This document shows, piece by piece, positions 32,280-41,105 of a stretch of DNA of 41,864 bases. Within the stretch, counting starts at the first letter, position 1. Each line of letters starts with the position of its first letter. The stretch is from Natronosalvus hydrolyticus (GTDB lineage Archaea; Halobacteriota; Halobacteria; Halobacteriales; Natrialbaceae), in assembly GCA_025517525.1 (NCBI GenBank), contig JAOPJZ010000028.1, forward strand, positions 1-41,864, in the 5' to 3' direction. The translations under genes were made by a program, and so were the position numbers. The notes under the pieces were generated by a model, which was not told where the DNA came from, did no database searches, and worked only from the letters and a program-made list of their open reading frames with translations.

Positions 32280-33503
32280 TCAATCTGTAGGTGCAGAAAC
32301 GTGGGGTCGCTGGATGGCCCGCATCCGGTCCTGTTCCATAACGTTTCCCCGAAGACGATCGAGGATGCTTGCTGGTGGCGTGAGCCAGGCACGATAATCG
32401 CTCCAGTCGATACTCCAGGTTCGATCCGGATGGGCAATCGTTTCGAGAGACTCGAACAGGTGTTCGTGCTCACGATGCGTCGCGTAGTAGTGCAGTTCAC
32501 GAAGTGGAAATGCCAGCTCTCCTCTGTGTTGTGGAGTTCCGATTGGGAACGATACCTCGAGGTCAAGCGTCCGAGCGACGAGCGTCGATGCAAACCGATA
32601 CCCGTGCACACTGGCACAGCAGTACGACGACCAGAATTTCGGATTGATCTCCATGAGGACGTACGACCCATCCCGCCGACGTTTGAACTCGACCAGTGCG
32701 AGGCCGTGCCACCCGATTTCACGAAGGAGATCAGCCGCTTTGTCTTCGAGCCTTCGATTTCGCAGCACCCGAAGGTGGGTACCGCTCCCCCCACGTCGCG
32801 GCACCGATCGCAATTCCTCGTGGCTAAAGGCGAGTTCGACATCGTTCTCCCAGGCGAAAACACCACAGCCGAACGTCGATCCGGAGCCATCGATGTACTC
32901 CTGGACGAGAACATCACCGCTCGGTGCGTCGCCAGCGATACGGTCATAGGTGTCCCAAAACTCGTCGGGGTGAGTTACGACTGCTGTCGTCGCATGACTG
33001 TCACTCACTTCCCACCTCGGTTTCATAAACACTGGAAAGGAGAGTTCCGGCGGTGAAACGGGACGGACATCCTCCGAAGCATACTCCTCGACCACACCGC
33101 TATACTCCGTTGGTCCCTCAAGACCGACACGTTCACCTCGCATCTGTGTCGCCCGCTTATCGATCGCCGTTAAAAATGACGAACGCGAGGGGAGCGGGAG
33201 TTCGACGGTATCAGCAAAGACCTCCCGGGAATCTTCGACTCGTCGCGTCGAGTCGTAGCCAACTGGAAGCATGACGTCCGGACGGTACTGCTCGACGAGT
33301 CGCTCGAGTGCGGCGATATACCGTGGATGGTCCGTCGGCGGTGCGATTGCCTGCACGTCACAGTATCTCGAACGCAGGAGTCGACTGTATCGCGTCGTCC
33401 CAACCCCGATTACGGTTGCATCGAGATCCTCAGTCAGCTCCCTGGCGATGGAAAGTGAAATGAACGAGCCGCCATCGAGGAGGAGTACCGTCGGTGTGGC
33501 CAT
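32280..33503 (-). CDS. ATP-grasp ligase-like protein
   Basis: This 407-residue enzyme has the preATP-grasp start VLLLDGGSFISLSIARELT, a FMKPRWE nucleotide-binding strand, a QEYIDGSG loop and metal ligands in VEFKRRRDGSYVLMEINPKFW. This is the carbamoyl-phosphate-synthase-like ATP-grasp subset found in surface-polymer loci. Such enzymes join a carboxylate to an amine, hydroxyl or thiol with ATP. Together with two FemAB-like genes it suggests amino-acid decoration of a surface glycan. The ATG at 33503 is the first start. The gene converges with the flippase, so its promoter lies in the gap at 33504-33853. Confidence 0.9.
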   Translation of the reverse strand: MATPTVLLLDGGSFISLSIARELTEDLDATVIGVGTTRYSRLLRSRYCDVQAIAPPTDHPRYIAALERLVEQYRPDVMLPVGYDSTRRVEDSREVFADTVELPLPSRSSFLTAIDKRATQMRGERVGLEGPTEYSGVVEEYASEDVRPVSPPELSFPVFMKPRWEVSDSHATTAVVTHPDEFWDTYDRIAGDAPSGDVLVQEYIDGSGSTFGCGVFAWENDVELAFSHEELRSVPRRGGSGTHLRVLRNRRLEDKAADLLREIGWHGLALVEFKRRRDGSYVLMEINPKFWSSYCCASVHGYRFASTLVARTLDLEVSFPIGTPQHRGELAFPLRELHYYATHREHEHLFESLETIAHPDRTWSIDWSDYRAWLTPPASILDRLRGNVMEQDRMRAIQRPHVSAPTD

Positions 33504-33853
33504 CGGTGTCTACCTCGTTCTCGCTTGGGGTTCAAACATGGTATCGCACGATAGCCGCTGAGCCGTATTGTAATAGCCAACCTACAGCACAGACACCGAT
33601 ATGGTACCACAGTTTTGGGTAAATATCGAAAGAAATCAAATGAACGGTTCGGTTAACGATCGACGAACTGCGTGTAACGTCCGAAGAGTTAATGCCCGGT
33701 CCGTAATCGGCATACGACAGGTGAAAAACTGCTGAAAACTACGTGGCCAAGAGATGGACGTAACACCAATGTCGAATACACGTCGCCGCTCTTGATGTCT
33801 CGCGGTCCGACGAACGCAACAGGTCACGATCTTCACGCATCAGAAACACAGCT
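33504..33853. other. Divergent promoter region of ATP-grasp and FemAB-like genes
   Basis: No gene is visible in this 350-nt gap. It is richer in A and T than the flanking genes and contains TTAA- and TTAATG-type words. It probably holds both promoters, but no single TATA box is convincing. Confidence 0.45.
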
Positions 33854-34852
33854 ATGGTTACCGTTGAACGTGTCGACGACGAAAATACGTGGAACGAGTA
33901 CGTCAACCAGGCAATTGGGGGCAGTGTCTTCCACCAGTCGGCCTTTCTCGAGGCAGCAGCGGAGAAATCAGATTCAGATCTATTCTTGTTGGTCGGCAAA
34001 AAGGGGACACAACCGGTTGGCATATTTCCCGTGTTCGAAGTTCGAGTCGGACCGGTTACGGCCGCCGTTTCGCCGCCGCCGAAAACGGGAATTCCGTATC
34101 TCGGCCCCGCGTTCATCAGAGATCCAAACATCAAGTATCGTAAACGGTCGCTGACAGAACACGAATTTCTCGAGAACTGCCTCGAGTGGATTCGAACCGA
34201 ACGATCACCTCGATTTATTCGGGTGTTATCAAATCCCTGGTGTGATGATATCCGGCCGTTTCAGTGGGATGGATTCGACGTCTCGCCACAGTATACGCAC
34301 ACACTCGATCTCGATCGATCGGATTCCGAACTACTCGCAAGTTTCTCTCGCGATGCCCGAACAGCGATTCAAGACGAGTACGACGTCGAATACACCATCA
34401 GGACGGGAGATGAGTCGGAAATCGAGTATCTGGTATCCAGACTCGAGGAGCGGTATGAGAGTCAGTCAGAATCGTTCTCGTTGAGCCGAGCCTATCTCGA
34501 ACAGTTGTACGAGACGTTGCCCGACGAGACGATACAAGTCTACATACTCGAGGTCGAGGGGCAACCGATTACTGGACGTATCTCGCTCGTTGACGACGGA
34601 ATGCTCTGGTTCTGGCAGGGAGTTCCCAAACCGAGTGAATCGGTCGACATGCCGGCGAACGACCTACTCAACTGGCATTCGTTGCAAGATGCAAAAGCAC
34701 GAGGTTGTACGAAAGCCGATCTCTCCGGGGCGAATACGGAACGGTTGTGGACGTACAAGGGCAAATTCAACCCGACGCTTACTCCCTACCACGAGATTAC
34801 CTCTTCATCCCCCAGTTATACCCTCGGTTCGAGGCTCTACTCACTGCTGTAG
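33854..34852 (+). CDS. FemAB-like GNAT aminoacyltransferase (second copy)
   Basis: This 332-residue protein has the same overall plan as the gene at 27692. A first lobe has AIGGSVFHQSAFLEAAAE and an FPVFEVRVGP strand. A DARTAIQDEY region corresponds to the basic helix, and the second lobe has LFYLEVEGQPITGRISLV-like strands and a DLSGANTERLWTYKGKF end resembling the DFGG/KxxF motif. The copies differ clearly in sequence, so they are not a recent duplication and may transfer different residues. It is flanked by the ATP-grasp gene and a polysaccharide deacetylase, both on the minus strand. CelD-type acetyltransferase is the alternative reading. Confidence 0.82.
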   Translation: MVTVERVDDENTWNEYVNQAIGGSVFHQSAFLEAAAEKSDSDLFLLVGKKGTQPVGIFPVFEVRVGPVTAAVSPPPKTGIPYLGPAFIRDPNIKYRKRSLTEHEFLENCLEWIRTERSPRFIRVLSNPWCDDIRPFQWDGFDVSPQYTHTLDLDRSDSELLASFSRDARTAIQDEYDVEYTIRTGDESEIEYLVSRLEERYESQSESFSLSRAYLEQLYETLPDETIQVYILEVEGQPITGRISLVDDGMLWFWQGVPKPSESVDMPANDLLNWHSLQDAKARGCTKADLSGANTERLWTYKGKFNPTLTPYHEITSSSPSYTLGSRLYSLL

Positions 34853-34879
34853 TGCCTGCCAGGCCTTGTTCGGATACTG

Positions 34880-35755
34880 TTACGGTGTCGGAATCGTATC
34901 CTTGACGAACGTCTCATAATACCCTCGACAGGGGCCAACCCACGCACCCATCGTTTTTGCCTCACGAATCAACCGCTCGTAGATCGTTCGATACCCCGGA
35001 AACTCCGCCTCGTTCAGGTACATTGGGTGCCAGAGAACAGTCATCACCGCCTCGTTTCGAGCGGCTTCCTCGAGTACCTCGAGACACGCCTGCCAGCTTT
35101 CTTCGACCGACGAGTGGGCCTCGAGCAACGGACGTTCCATGATTGTCAGCGGAAAGACGACGAAGTCGTCGTCGAATGGGCGAAGGACATCGTAGTGGCC
35201 GTCGAAACCGTACGTTTCGCTCGAGCCCAGACTGGCATCGTACTGGAGGCCGATTTCTCGATGGTAGGCCCACGTTCGGGGCTGCTCGAGATTCAGGTAG
35301 TGTTGTCGCCCGCCAACGATTGGTGTGTCTACGATATCTTCCAGAACGGCCTTTTCATATCGTAGTCGCTCGAGGTCGTCGAACGATTCGTACGATCCGT
35401 GTATACCAATTTCCCAGCCGCCATGCTCGAGAGTCCGTATGACCTCGACGATTTCCTCGTCAGTGATGTCGTACCGGCCGGCGAACAGTTGCCAGTTTTT
35501 TGGTTGTAACCATTCCCAGGGGGGCTTCTCCCGAAGCAGGTTTTTCTCGTTGAGGAAGTACCACGACGATCGGACCCCAAGGCGGTCCTCCAGAGCCATC
35601 GCCTCCTCGAACTGCCAGTATGGACGGTCTCGTGAAAAGAACGACGTGAGGTGGCTAGGGTCCCGATCAGAGACGGCATAATAGAGGTGTTGATAGGTCT
35701 TGTACGGACGATCAACGTCGTGGGTGAGACACAGTGCGAACTCGTAGTCGTCCAT
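34880..35755 (-). CDS. Polysaccharide deacetylase (NodB-like)
   Basis: This 291-residue metal-dependent deacetylase removes acetyl groups from amino sugars. The NodB metal motif is seen as LTHDVD at residues 9-14, the second histidine element as GIHGSYES near 117-124, and a GGRQHY motif near 147-152. A final LWHPMYL near 244-250 matches the catalytic histidine motif. No signal peptide is present, so it acts in the cytoplasm or at the inner face, as in exosortase-linked and polysaccharide loci. It is followed on the same strand by the GT-C-like gene. Confidence 0.9.
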   Translation of the reverse strand: MDDYEFALCLTHDVDRPYKTYQHLYYAVSDRDPSHLTSFFSRDRPYWQFEEAMALEDRLGVRSSWYFLNEKNLLREKPPWEWLQPKNWQLFAGRYDITDEEIVEVIRTLEHGGWEIGIHGSYESFDDLERLRYEKAVLEDIVDTPIVGGRQHYLNLEQPRTWAYHREIGLQYDASLGSSETYGFDGHYDVLRPFDDDFVVFPLTIMERPLLEAHSSVEESWQACLEVLEEAARNEAVMTVLWHPMYLNEAEFPGYRTIYERLIREAKTMGAWVGPCRGYYETFVKDTIPTP

Positions 35756-35831
35756 CCGAGCACCCTACACCCTCGAGGAAAATAATCCACAGTCGTCTCA
35801 GATCAGACTGTCACTTTGAGGTGAACGATTC

Positions 35832-37658
35832 TCACCGAGTATACATCGCCACCGATCCCGAGTCGTACGGCTTGTTCCGTAATTCGATATTCGCCGCCGA
35901 AATTTCGTCTTCGTAGACGTACCTCGAGAACTGGAGCGGTCGCTTCTCGTTTTCGTGATGTCGGAGCAAGACGGTGTCGTACTCGTCGAATAATTCTCCC
36001 TCACCGTCGACAGAAATCCGTTCACATTCCGTTGCCTCGAACGAGCGAAGATACCGACAGGCAGGGCGATCAGCTGCCATCGGTTCCTCGAACGTCGCAC
36101 CGACGTGCTCGAGCGAACTGCGTTCGTGTTCGGTAAAGTAGAACGTATAGAACGGTCGCTCGATGATCGGGTTGTCGGAGGCGACAAAGTCGTTCGAGAC
36201 GGCAGTAAAGGAGAGACACGAAACGAGGACGAGGATCACGAAGAACGTCCGGACGCCGCCTCGTCGGACCAGTTCGTACAGTCCGTAGCCGCCAGTCAGT
36301 GCGACGAACATGAAGCTGTAGTGGCCGAACCGTCCAACGTTGACGCCCACGAGTGAATCGAGCAGTAACGTTGGTCCGGGAAAGACGAGCGGAACGATCA
36401 GGACTGAAAAAAGCGCTAGCGAGGCAAATGTTGAACGAGACAGCGTTGGCTGTTGGTACCAGAAAAGAAAGCCGAGCAAGAGCAACAGTATCAAAAACGA
36501 ATAGGGGACGTAGTTTGCCACCTCCACCCATGGGCTGAGTTCAACACTTTCCGGGCCAGTCGAGGGAGACGGTCCAGTGAACATGCCAATGATCGATGCA
36601 GTCAACCTCCCGACGATAAATTCGGCCCGATAAAACCAGTAAATGGTCGTGAATCCGGCTGCGACTCCGAGTACGTACGTGTCGACGATAGGGACTCGAG
36701 TATCGAGAAAACGTTCAGTCAACGCTACTCCGGCGAGCAATACGAGGACAAACGGAATCGAAACCGGGTGGTAGATGACGATGGCGACGATCAAGAGCAA
36801 CACGACGACTCGCTGAGAATCCGACCGCCTAATCATCAGGGTCAACAAAAGCAGCAAGAACAATACCGACGTAACGCTGCGGGCGATTGAGTACATTCCA
36901 TAGAAGAGGTACAACGGGAAACATACCATCACAAAGGCAGCAAAGAGGGCGAATTTTTTCATGGACAACACTCGAGCGGCAAGTGCGTACATCCCCAGAA
37001 TTCCGGCAGCAAATATGAAGCCACTGAGAAGATACATCGAGGTGTGCGTCTCGAGCCATCCGCCCGAGATGAGTGTGGACTCGGCAACGAACACGTGCCA
37101 TAACGGAAACGGTTCGTACGTTGGCGAAAGTCCAGCGGTCGAACCCGTTTCGAGGACGTGGTTTGCAGAGGAAATATGTCCCGAGAGATCCGTTCGTCCC
37201 ACGAACAGCGCGTAATTGAGCGTGACGCTGAAGATGACGAGCAAGTACGCTACGACCAACTGATAGAGGACGACCAGTTCCTTACCGTCAGCCGTGGCCG
37301 CCTGGAAAAACGTCAACGTATACAGGACGGCAACTCCGAAGTAGAAGATAGTTGGTCGAACCGGCGTGAGTATAAGAACGATGACGAGAACCGCGACTGT
37401 ACAGTGAAACAGTATCGAAGGAATTCGCCAGTCGATATCGTACTCGGTGAAGGCGTACTCGTACGTAACTGGTTGTGTTTTTCGAACGATAATCGAGCCC
37501 GCCAGCATCGGAATCGCAAGATACAGGCCGAGAATAGAGAGATTTGACTGTCCAATCAACAGTGGCCCGAGAACACCGAGAACTGCTGCTGTGGGGAGTG
37601 CAACAACACCTACTCTGTAGAACCGCTCCGGACCGACGAAATCACGAAAGAAGGACAT
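35832..37658 (-). CDS. Large polytopic membrane protein, GT-C glycosyltransferase-like
   Basis: The 608-residue product starts at the ATG at 37658 (an upstream in-frame start at 37712 would add 18 residues with twin arginines at the start). It has about 12-14 membrane segments and a soluble C-terminal domain of about 110 residues. The first large exterior loop carries FVGRTDLSGHI, a candidate GT-C active-site acidic motif, and an FPLWH segment. This layout fits archaeal membrane glycosyltransferases or polymerases that use lipid-linked sugars. Since no cytoplasmic glycosyltransferase is visible in this locus, it may polymerise or transfer the polymer unit. A DUF2206-type hypothetical protein is the other option. 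Confidence 0.75.
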   Translation of the reverse strand: MSFFRDFVGPERFYRVGVVALPTAAVLGVLGPLLIGQSNLSILGLYLAIPMLAGSIIVRKTQPVTYEYAFTEYDIDWRIPSILFHCTVAVLVIVLILTPVRPTIFYFGVAVLYTLTFFQAATADGKELVVLYQLVVAYLLVIFSVTLNYALFVGRTDLSGHISSANHVLETGSTAGLSPTYEPFPLWHVFVAESTLISGGWLETHTSMYLLSGFIFAAGILGMYALAARVLSMKKFALFAAFVMVCFPLYLFYGMYSIARSVTSVLFLLLLLTLMIRRSDSQRVVVLLLIVAIVIYHPVSIPFVLVLLAGVALTERFLDTRVPIVDTYVLGVAAGFTTIYWFYRAEFIVGRLTASIIGMFTGPSPSTGPESVELSPWVEVANYVPYSFLILLLLLGFLFWYQQPTLSRSTFASLALFSVLIVPLVFPGPTLLLDSLVGVNVGRFGHYSFMFVALTGGYGLYELVRRGGVRTFFVILVLVSCLSFTAVSNDFVASDNPIIERPFYTFYFTEHERSSLEHVGATFEEPMAADRPACRYLRSFEATECERISVDGEGELFDEYDTVLLRHHENEKRPLQFSRYVYEDEISAANIELRNKPYDSGSVAMYTR

Positions 37659-37961
37659 GCAACTGGTTTTGTACCCACCGACGGTTCGACCGATCAGCAA
37701 CGGCCGTCTCACTCGAGAGAGGTATACAGTAAATATCCGTCACCGACACGCACACCATTTGCTGCACAGTATGCGAGCCAGATGCAAAAGCTACCACGCC
37801 ACAATCACTTTCTCGAGAACTATCAATGAACGAGGTTGATTTCAATAGCCCCTCGAAAAAGAACCGAATGAGTGGGGTTGCACTCGAGGATCGCAGTATG
37901 AATCGTATCGAATCAGAGTATCCCAGTATGCTGAAACTGAGCCCTCAAAGACGGTTTCCAC

Positions 37962-37967
37962 TATAAA
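37962..37967 (+). promoter_or_regulatory. TATA-like box before the overlapping three-gene unit
   Basis: TATAAA lies about 57 nt before the ATG at 38022, which predicts a leader of roughly 30 nt. The gap from 37659 to 38021 otherwise holds no recognisable gene. The T-free region nearer 37840 is GC-poor. Confidence 0.35.
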
Positions 37968-38021
37968 GGCTGTCCAATATCAGGAGAACGGATATGCGGT
38001 GAGCCGCACTTGCTCGAGTTG

Positions 38022-38210
38022 ATGGTATTCGAGACCACGTGTTTCGCCAGCGAAGAGACTAGAGCTTCCGCTGACGGAGCACCGGTTGGTCAGTATATCG
38101 ACCAGGATGTAACTCCCGGCAACAATCAACCCTCCAATGTTGCATCCACTGATCCCGACGATTTCCAGAATGAGACATCTGAATCTACGAAAAATCTACG
38201 ATACCTATGA
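38022..38210 (+). CDS. Small acidic hypothetical protein, first of the three-gene unit
   Basis: The product from the ATG at 38022 is 62 residues (a TTG at 38010 adds four). It is soluble, rich in D, E, S, T and N, with no signal or membrane segment and no recognised domain. Its TGA overlaps the ATG of the next gene (ATGA), which is the main support for it being a real gene. A structural or chaperone-like role beside the next small proteins is possible but unproven. Confidence 0.55.
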   Translation: MVFETTCFASEETRASADGAPVGQYIDQDVTPGNNQPSNVASTDPDDFQNETSESTKNLRYL

Positions 38211-38398
38211 GTGATAGATACAACACCCCCGAGCCCGGTAGCAGCGACTGGCACGTCCCACTTAACGAAAACTTCGAACAGATCGGAACGGATATAGACG
38301 AACTCGAGGAATCAGCTCAGTTCTGGGGAGAATACGAACTCGTCTTCGACGACGAAACGCCCGAATCAGACACCTACATTCGCTTCAAGACGGAGTGA
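38207..38398 (+). CDS. Small YNTPEPGSSDWHVPLNENF protein
   Basis: This 63-residue acidic protein has the conserved opening YNTPEPGSSDWHVPLNENFE at residues 5-24. A similar Y-x-T-P...DWH.PLN.NFE motif is found at the N-termini of phage and haloarchaeal tail-fibre-like or polysaccharide-degrading proteins. The second half is beta-rich with no catalytic motif. It overlaps the neighbours at both ends, so the three proteins are made together. It may be a short connector or capping subunit for the large downstream protein. Confidence 0.7.
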   Translation: MSDRYNTPEPGSSDWHVPLNENFEQIGTDIDELEESAQFWGEYELVFDDETPESDTYIRFKTE

Positions 38399-38403
38399 GC
38401 TCA

Positions 38404-40017
38404 ATGAGTATTTACGTTAACAACGGCGACGGTGAGCGAGAGCTGCGCGAAATAGAGACACCCCATGGTGTCGTCACGAGCGTTTCGGTCAATCACGGTG
38501 ACGGCGACGGTGAACAGAAAGTCTGGACACACGCATCACAGGACGGAATAATTGAGGAGGGTTTGCTATCAGTATATGACGCACAGGCACTCTCTGGATA
38601 CTCAGATGGCGATCCTGTAAACGAATGGCCCGATACCGAAGGCAACTACCTGCTCACTGCAGCATCTGGTGATGAACCAACCTACCGTGTCGACAGTTAT
38701 CAAGGGAATCCAGCCCTTGAGTTTACTGGTGGCGAGTATTTTGAGCCCGCCGAATTTGACGAGGTAGAGACACAACCCTACACGTACTACGCGGTTCTCG
38801 AGTTCGAAGGTGGCTCCGGCCGATCTTATCCCTTTTATGGGCTAAATGCTGACGGCGACCGTGGCTTTATCGATTTGAATGACAGCGAGAATTTCGAAAT
38901 GTGGGCCGGATCACCCGGTACATTCCAATTCCCGCAGACCACCGATCCGGTCGTAGTTGCGTGCGTGTTCGACGGTAGTAATAGCGTATTCCGAATCGAC
39001 GATGAGGAACAGTCTGGCGACCCAGGAGAGATGGATCAGCGTGGCCATTCCATTAGTCACGCGAGGAACCCCATGCGTGGGTCAATCGCCGAGGTGCGTG
39101 TCTATGAAGTGGGTCATCAAAAAACAGAACGTAACGAGGTGGTCTCCTACCTAGCCGAAAAGCACGATCTTCCACTGGCCTATCAACTTGCGGATACTGA
39201 ACCAAACGAATACACAGGAGGTGCAACTATAGATCTACAACCACAATATGATAACGAATACGATACATCTTTCAAGTACAATGGGGTTAATGAGGTTTAT
39301 CAAGTTTCGAGTCATAACGGCGGCGGCATCGAGTTTCAAACTGTAAAGACGCATAAAGAGGATGTTGCTCTTCGGCTAGAGTACGGTAGTCACACAAGGG
39401 TTGCTAACATCCAAAAATGGCTATCTGATCACTCTTCTTTCAATCGTGCAGAGGAACAGTACTCGGAAATTTGGGTCAACCTCGATGATATCGTAATGAC
39501 TAGCAATGGTACCCACCGCTTCTACTGGGTTGGATACAATTCAGGACCATGTGCATCTGGCGTAACATGTACGCCCTCGGGTGACGATGGCTGGTCTATC
39601 GTAACATCGATCGCCGGGCCTGATCGGGCTACAGTCTCCCAGGACCCGTATAATGGAGATTATGAGATACGTATTGGTATTTATCATATGGACCGGATGA
39701 GCGATCCGAACCCAACGGGGGCGACTACTGGTGGCGGATGGACGAAACTCGGATATTATTGGAAAATGAACAAATATACTGGAGGAAATGCCGATAGAAA
39801 TGGAATTGTAGCGCTGTGGATTGACGATGAACACGTTTGGACACGTGATGACCTCGCCTTTGTGACCTCCGATGGTGAAGGTGGAACTCACTTCGGCCCG
39901 TTGAGTTACCAGAACTACGAAGATCTGTCGGGGATGGAGACGCTATATGAGGGGCACCGAACGTGGATTGAAGACGATATCCCCAGTTGGGTACGCAATC
40001 TTGAAAACCCCTCGTGA
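38404..40017 (+). CDS. Two-domain lectin-like / lyase-like protein without signal peptide
   Basis: The 537-residue product starts at the ATG at 38404 (GTG at 38395 is possible), with GGAGTGA just upstream. An N-terminal 45 residues resemble the oligomer-attachment pieces of haloarchaeal viral or tail proteins (IYVNNGDGERELREI, then GVVTSVSVNHGDG). Residues about 55-235 form a LamG/concanavalin-A-like domain with a W-D-x-G and PTY pattern. Residues about 270-535 look like a beta-sandwich carbohydrate-binding or polysaccharide-lyase-like domain with many W and Y. No signal peptide or anchor is present, so export would need virion assembly or a dedicated system. Codon use is less GC-rich toward the 3' end than in the neighbours. 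Domain calls rest on general pattern only. Confidence 0.75.
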   Translation: MSIYVNNGDGERELREIETPHGVVTSVSVNHGDGDGEQKVWTHASQDGIIEEGLLSVYDAQALSGYSDGDPVNEWPDTEGNYLLTAASGDEPTYRVDSYQGNPALEFTGGEYFEPAEFDEVETQPYTYYAVLEFEGGSGRSYPFYGLNADGDRGFIDLNDSENFEMWAGSPGTFQFPQTTDPVVVACVFDGSNSVFRIDDEEQSGDPGEMDQRGHSISHARNPMRGSIAEVRVYEVGHQKTERNEVVSYLAEKHDLPLAYQLADTEPNEYTGGATIDLQPQYDNEYDTSFKYNGVNEVYQVSSHNGGGIEFQTVKTHKEDVALRLEYGSHTRVANIQKWLSDHSSFNRAEEQYSEIWVNLDDIVMTSNGTHRFYWVGYNSGPCASGVTCTPSGDDGWSIVTSIAGPDRATVSQDPYNGDYEIRIGIYHMDRMSDPNPTGATTGGGWTKLGYYWKMNKYTGGNADRNGIVALWIDDEHVWTRDDLAFVTSDGEGGTHFGPLSYQNYEDLSGMETLYEGHRTWIEDDIPSWVRNLENPS

Positions 40018-40471
40018 ATTTTACTACTAATATTTAGATCGATAAGATTACTCCCTAGGCTTGTTCAAGTAATTAGAATCCTAAAATTTAGGCTTCGAGT
40101 AATTTCCAATATTCAGACAGGTGATCTTAGCGCACACTATGTAGATATCCGTCTTTGGCATTTATTCACCGTTCATTTGTAGATGCTTAGTACTCCGTCA
40201 AGCGTTGAAGTGTGAACTGAATCCGACAACCGCTATCGGTTCGTGGCATACGTACAGTCATGACGAACCTCATAACAGACCTCAATTTCCTGACTATCTT
40301 ATCAGAAAGAGGGTTCCTACTGGAAGGTTGTTTAATTGATTTGCAGAAAATTTAATGATGTTGAAGGTAAACGAGAATGATTTTACGGAACTGGCGATGC
40401 CAGCTTAGTGCTCGTACGGCGTCGCCGATTGAGGATTTTGTTGTTGAGTAGGAAGTATCGGCCATATAACA
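40018..40471. other. AT-rich non-coding stretch between tail-like unit and IS region
   Basis: I see no gene with halophile composition here. The stretch is distinctly AT-rich, has a small palindrome (CTGGCGATGCCAG, about 40391-40403), and ends in the decayed transposase. It may contain an IS boundary or the decayed 3' part of an acquired segment. Confidence 0.45.
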
Positions 40472-40963
40472 CTAAGAGCATGCATTTATGTGGAGAAGCG
40501 CATCGTGTTCCTTAGCAAGTGCCCTCAATTTGCGCTGTAAGACCAGTGGACCAGTTCCGAGAGCGTAGAACTTATACATGATGCACCAATTTTGGAAGGC
40601 TCTGTCAGCAGCCATAGATAGCAGGAAGTCCGCGTTCCGACGAACGACCTGCGTCCTTGTCTTCGTATCGTGTTTCCACCGGGCCGAGTTATTGACATCA
40701 AGAACTGCAAGAGACCCCACACCGTTTGCGGGCGTCATTTTTAACGTCTGGAGGCTATTACCAGATTGCTAACGGTAGTACAACCAAGCAGTGCGTAAAT
40801 AAAGCGCGTACTGTCGAGAGTCGCTTGGCCAGATTACGAGTGTTACTAAGCTGACGAGTACGCCACGAATCTCGACCATGTGCTTCAGCCGATTCAGCGT
40901 TTCACGGTAGCTATGCTCTTCTTCAAGCCGAAAACAGTCAGTAAAACGTAAACCAACAGGTGA
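40472..40963 (-). pseudogene. Decayed IS5-type transposase
   Basis: On the minus strand two open segments are in one frame, separated by a TAG at 40769-40771. Together they read a haloarchaeal IS5-type transposase: FRLEEEHSYRETLNRLKHM near the N-terminus, then LQTLKMT, LAVLDV, RWKHDTKT, VVRRNADFLLSMAAD and FQNW. About 40-50 residues between the N-terminal part and the LQTLK part appear deleted, including the catalytic aspartate region. The last segment is also eroded. The element can no longer transpose. It is a different IS5-type lineage from the plus-strand copy beside it. Confidence 0.7.
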
Positions 40964-41105
40964 ACCAGCCGCTGATGGGTCGCCCACGTACTTCCCAACC
41001 CTTGTTTGGCTGGGTCTTGGGATTGCTCGGCTCTGGTGAATCACTAGGCGGCGTCGGTTTAGTCCGTTAGAACTAGAGAGTTGAAGCGGGAAGCTTCCGA
41101 TGTTC

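Noticed and set aside
32208..33056. A 282-codon plus-strand frame over the ATP-grasp gene
   Set aside because: The minus strand encodes intact ATP-grasp motifs, and the plus product is basic with no domain.
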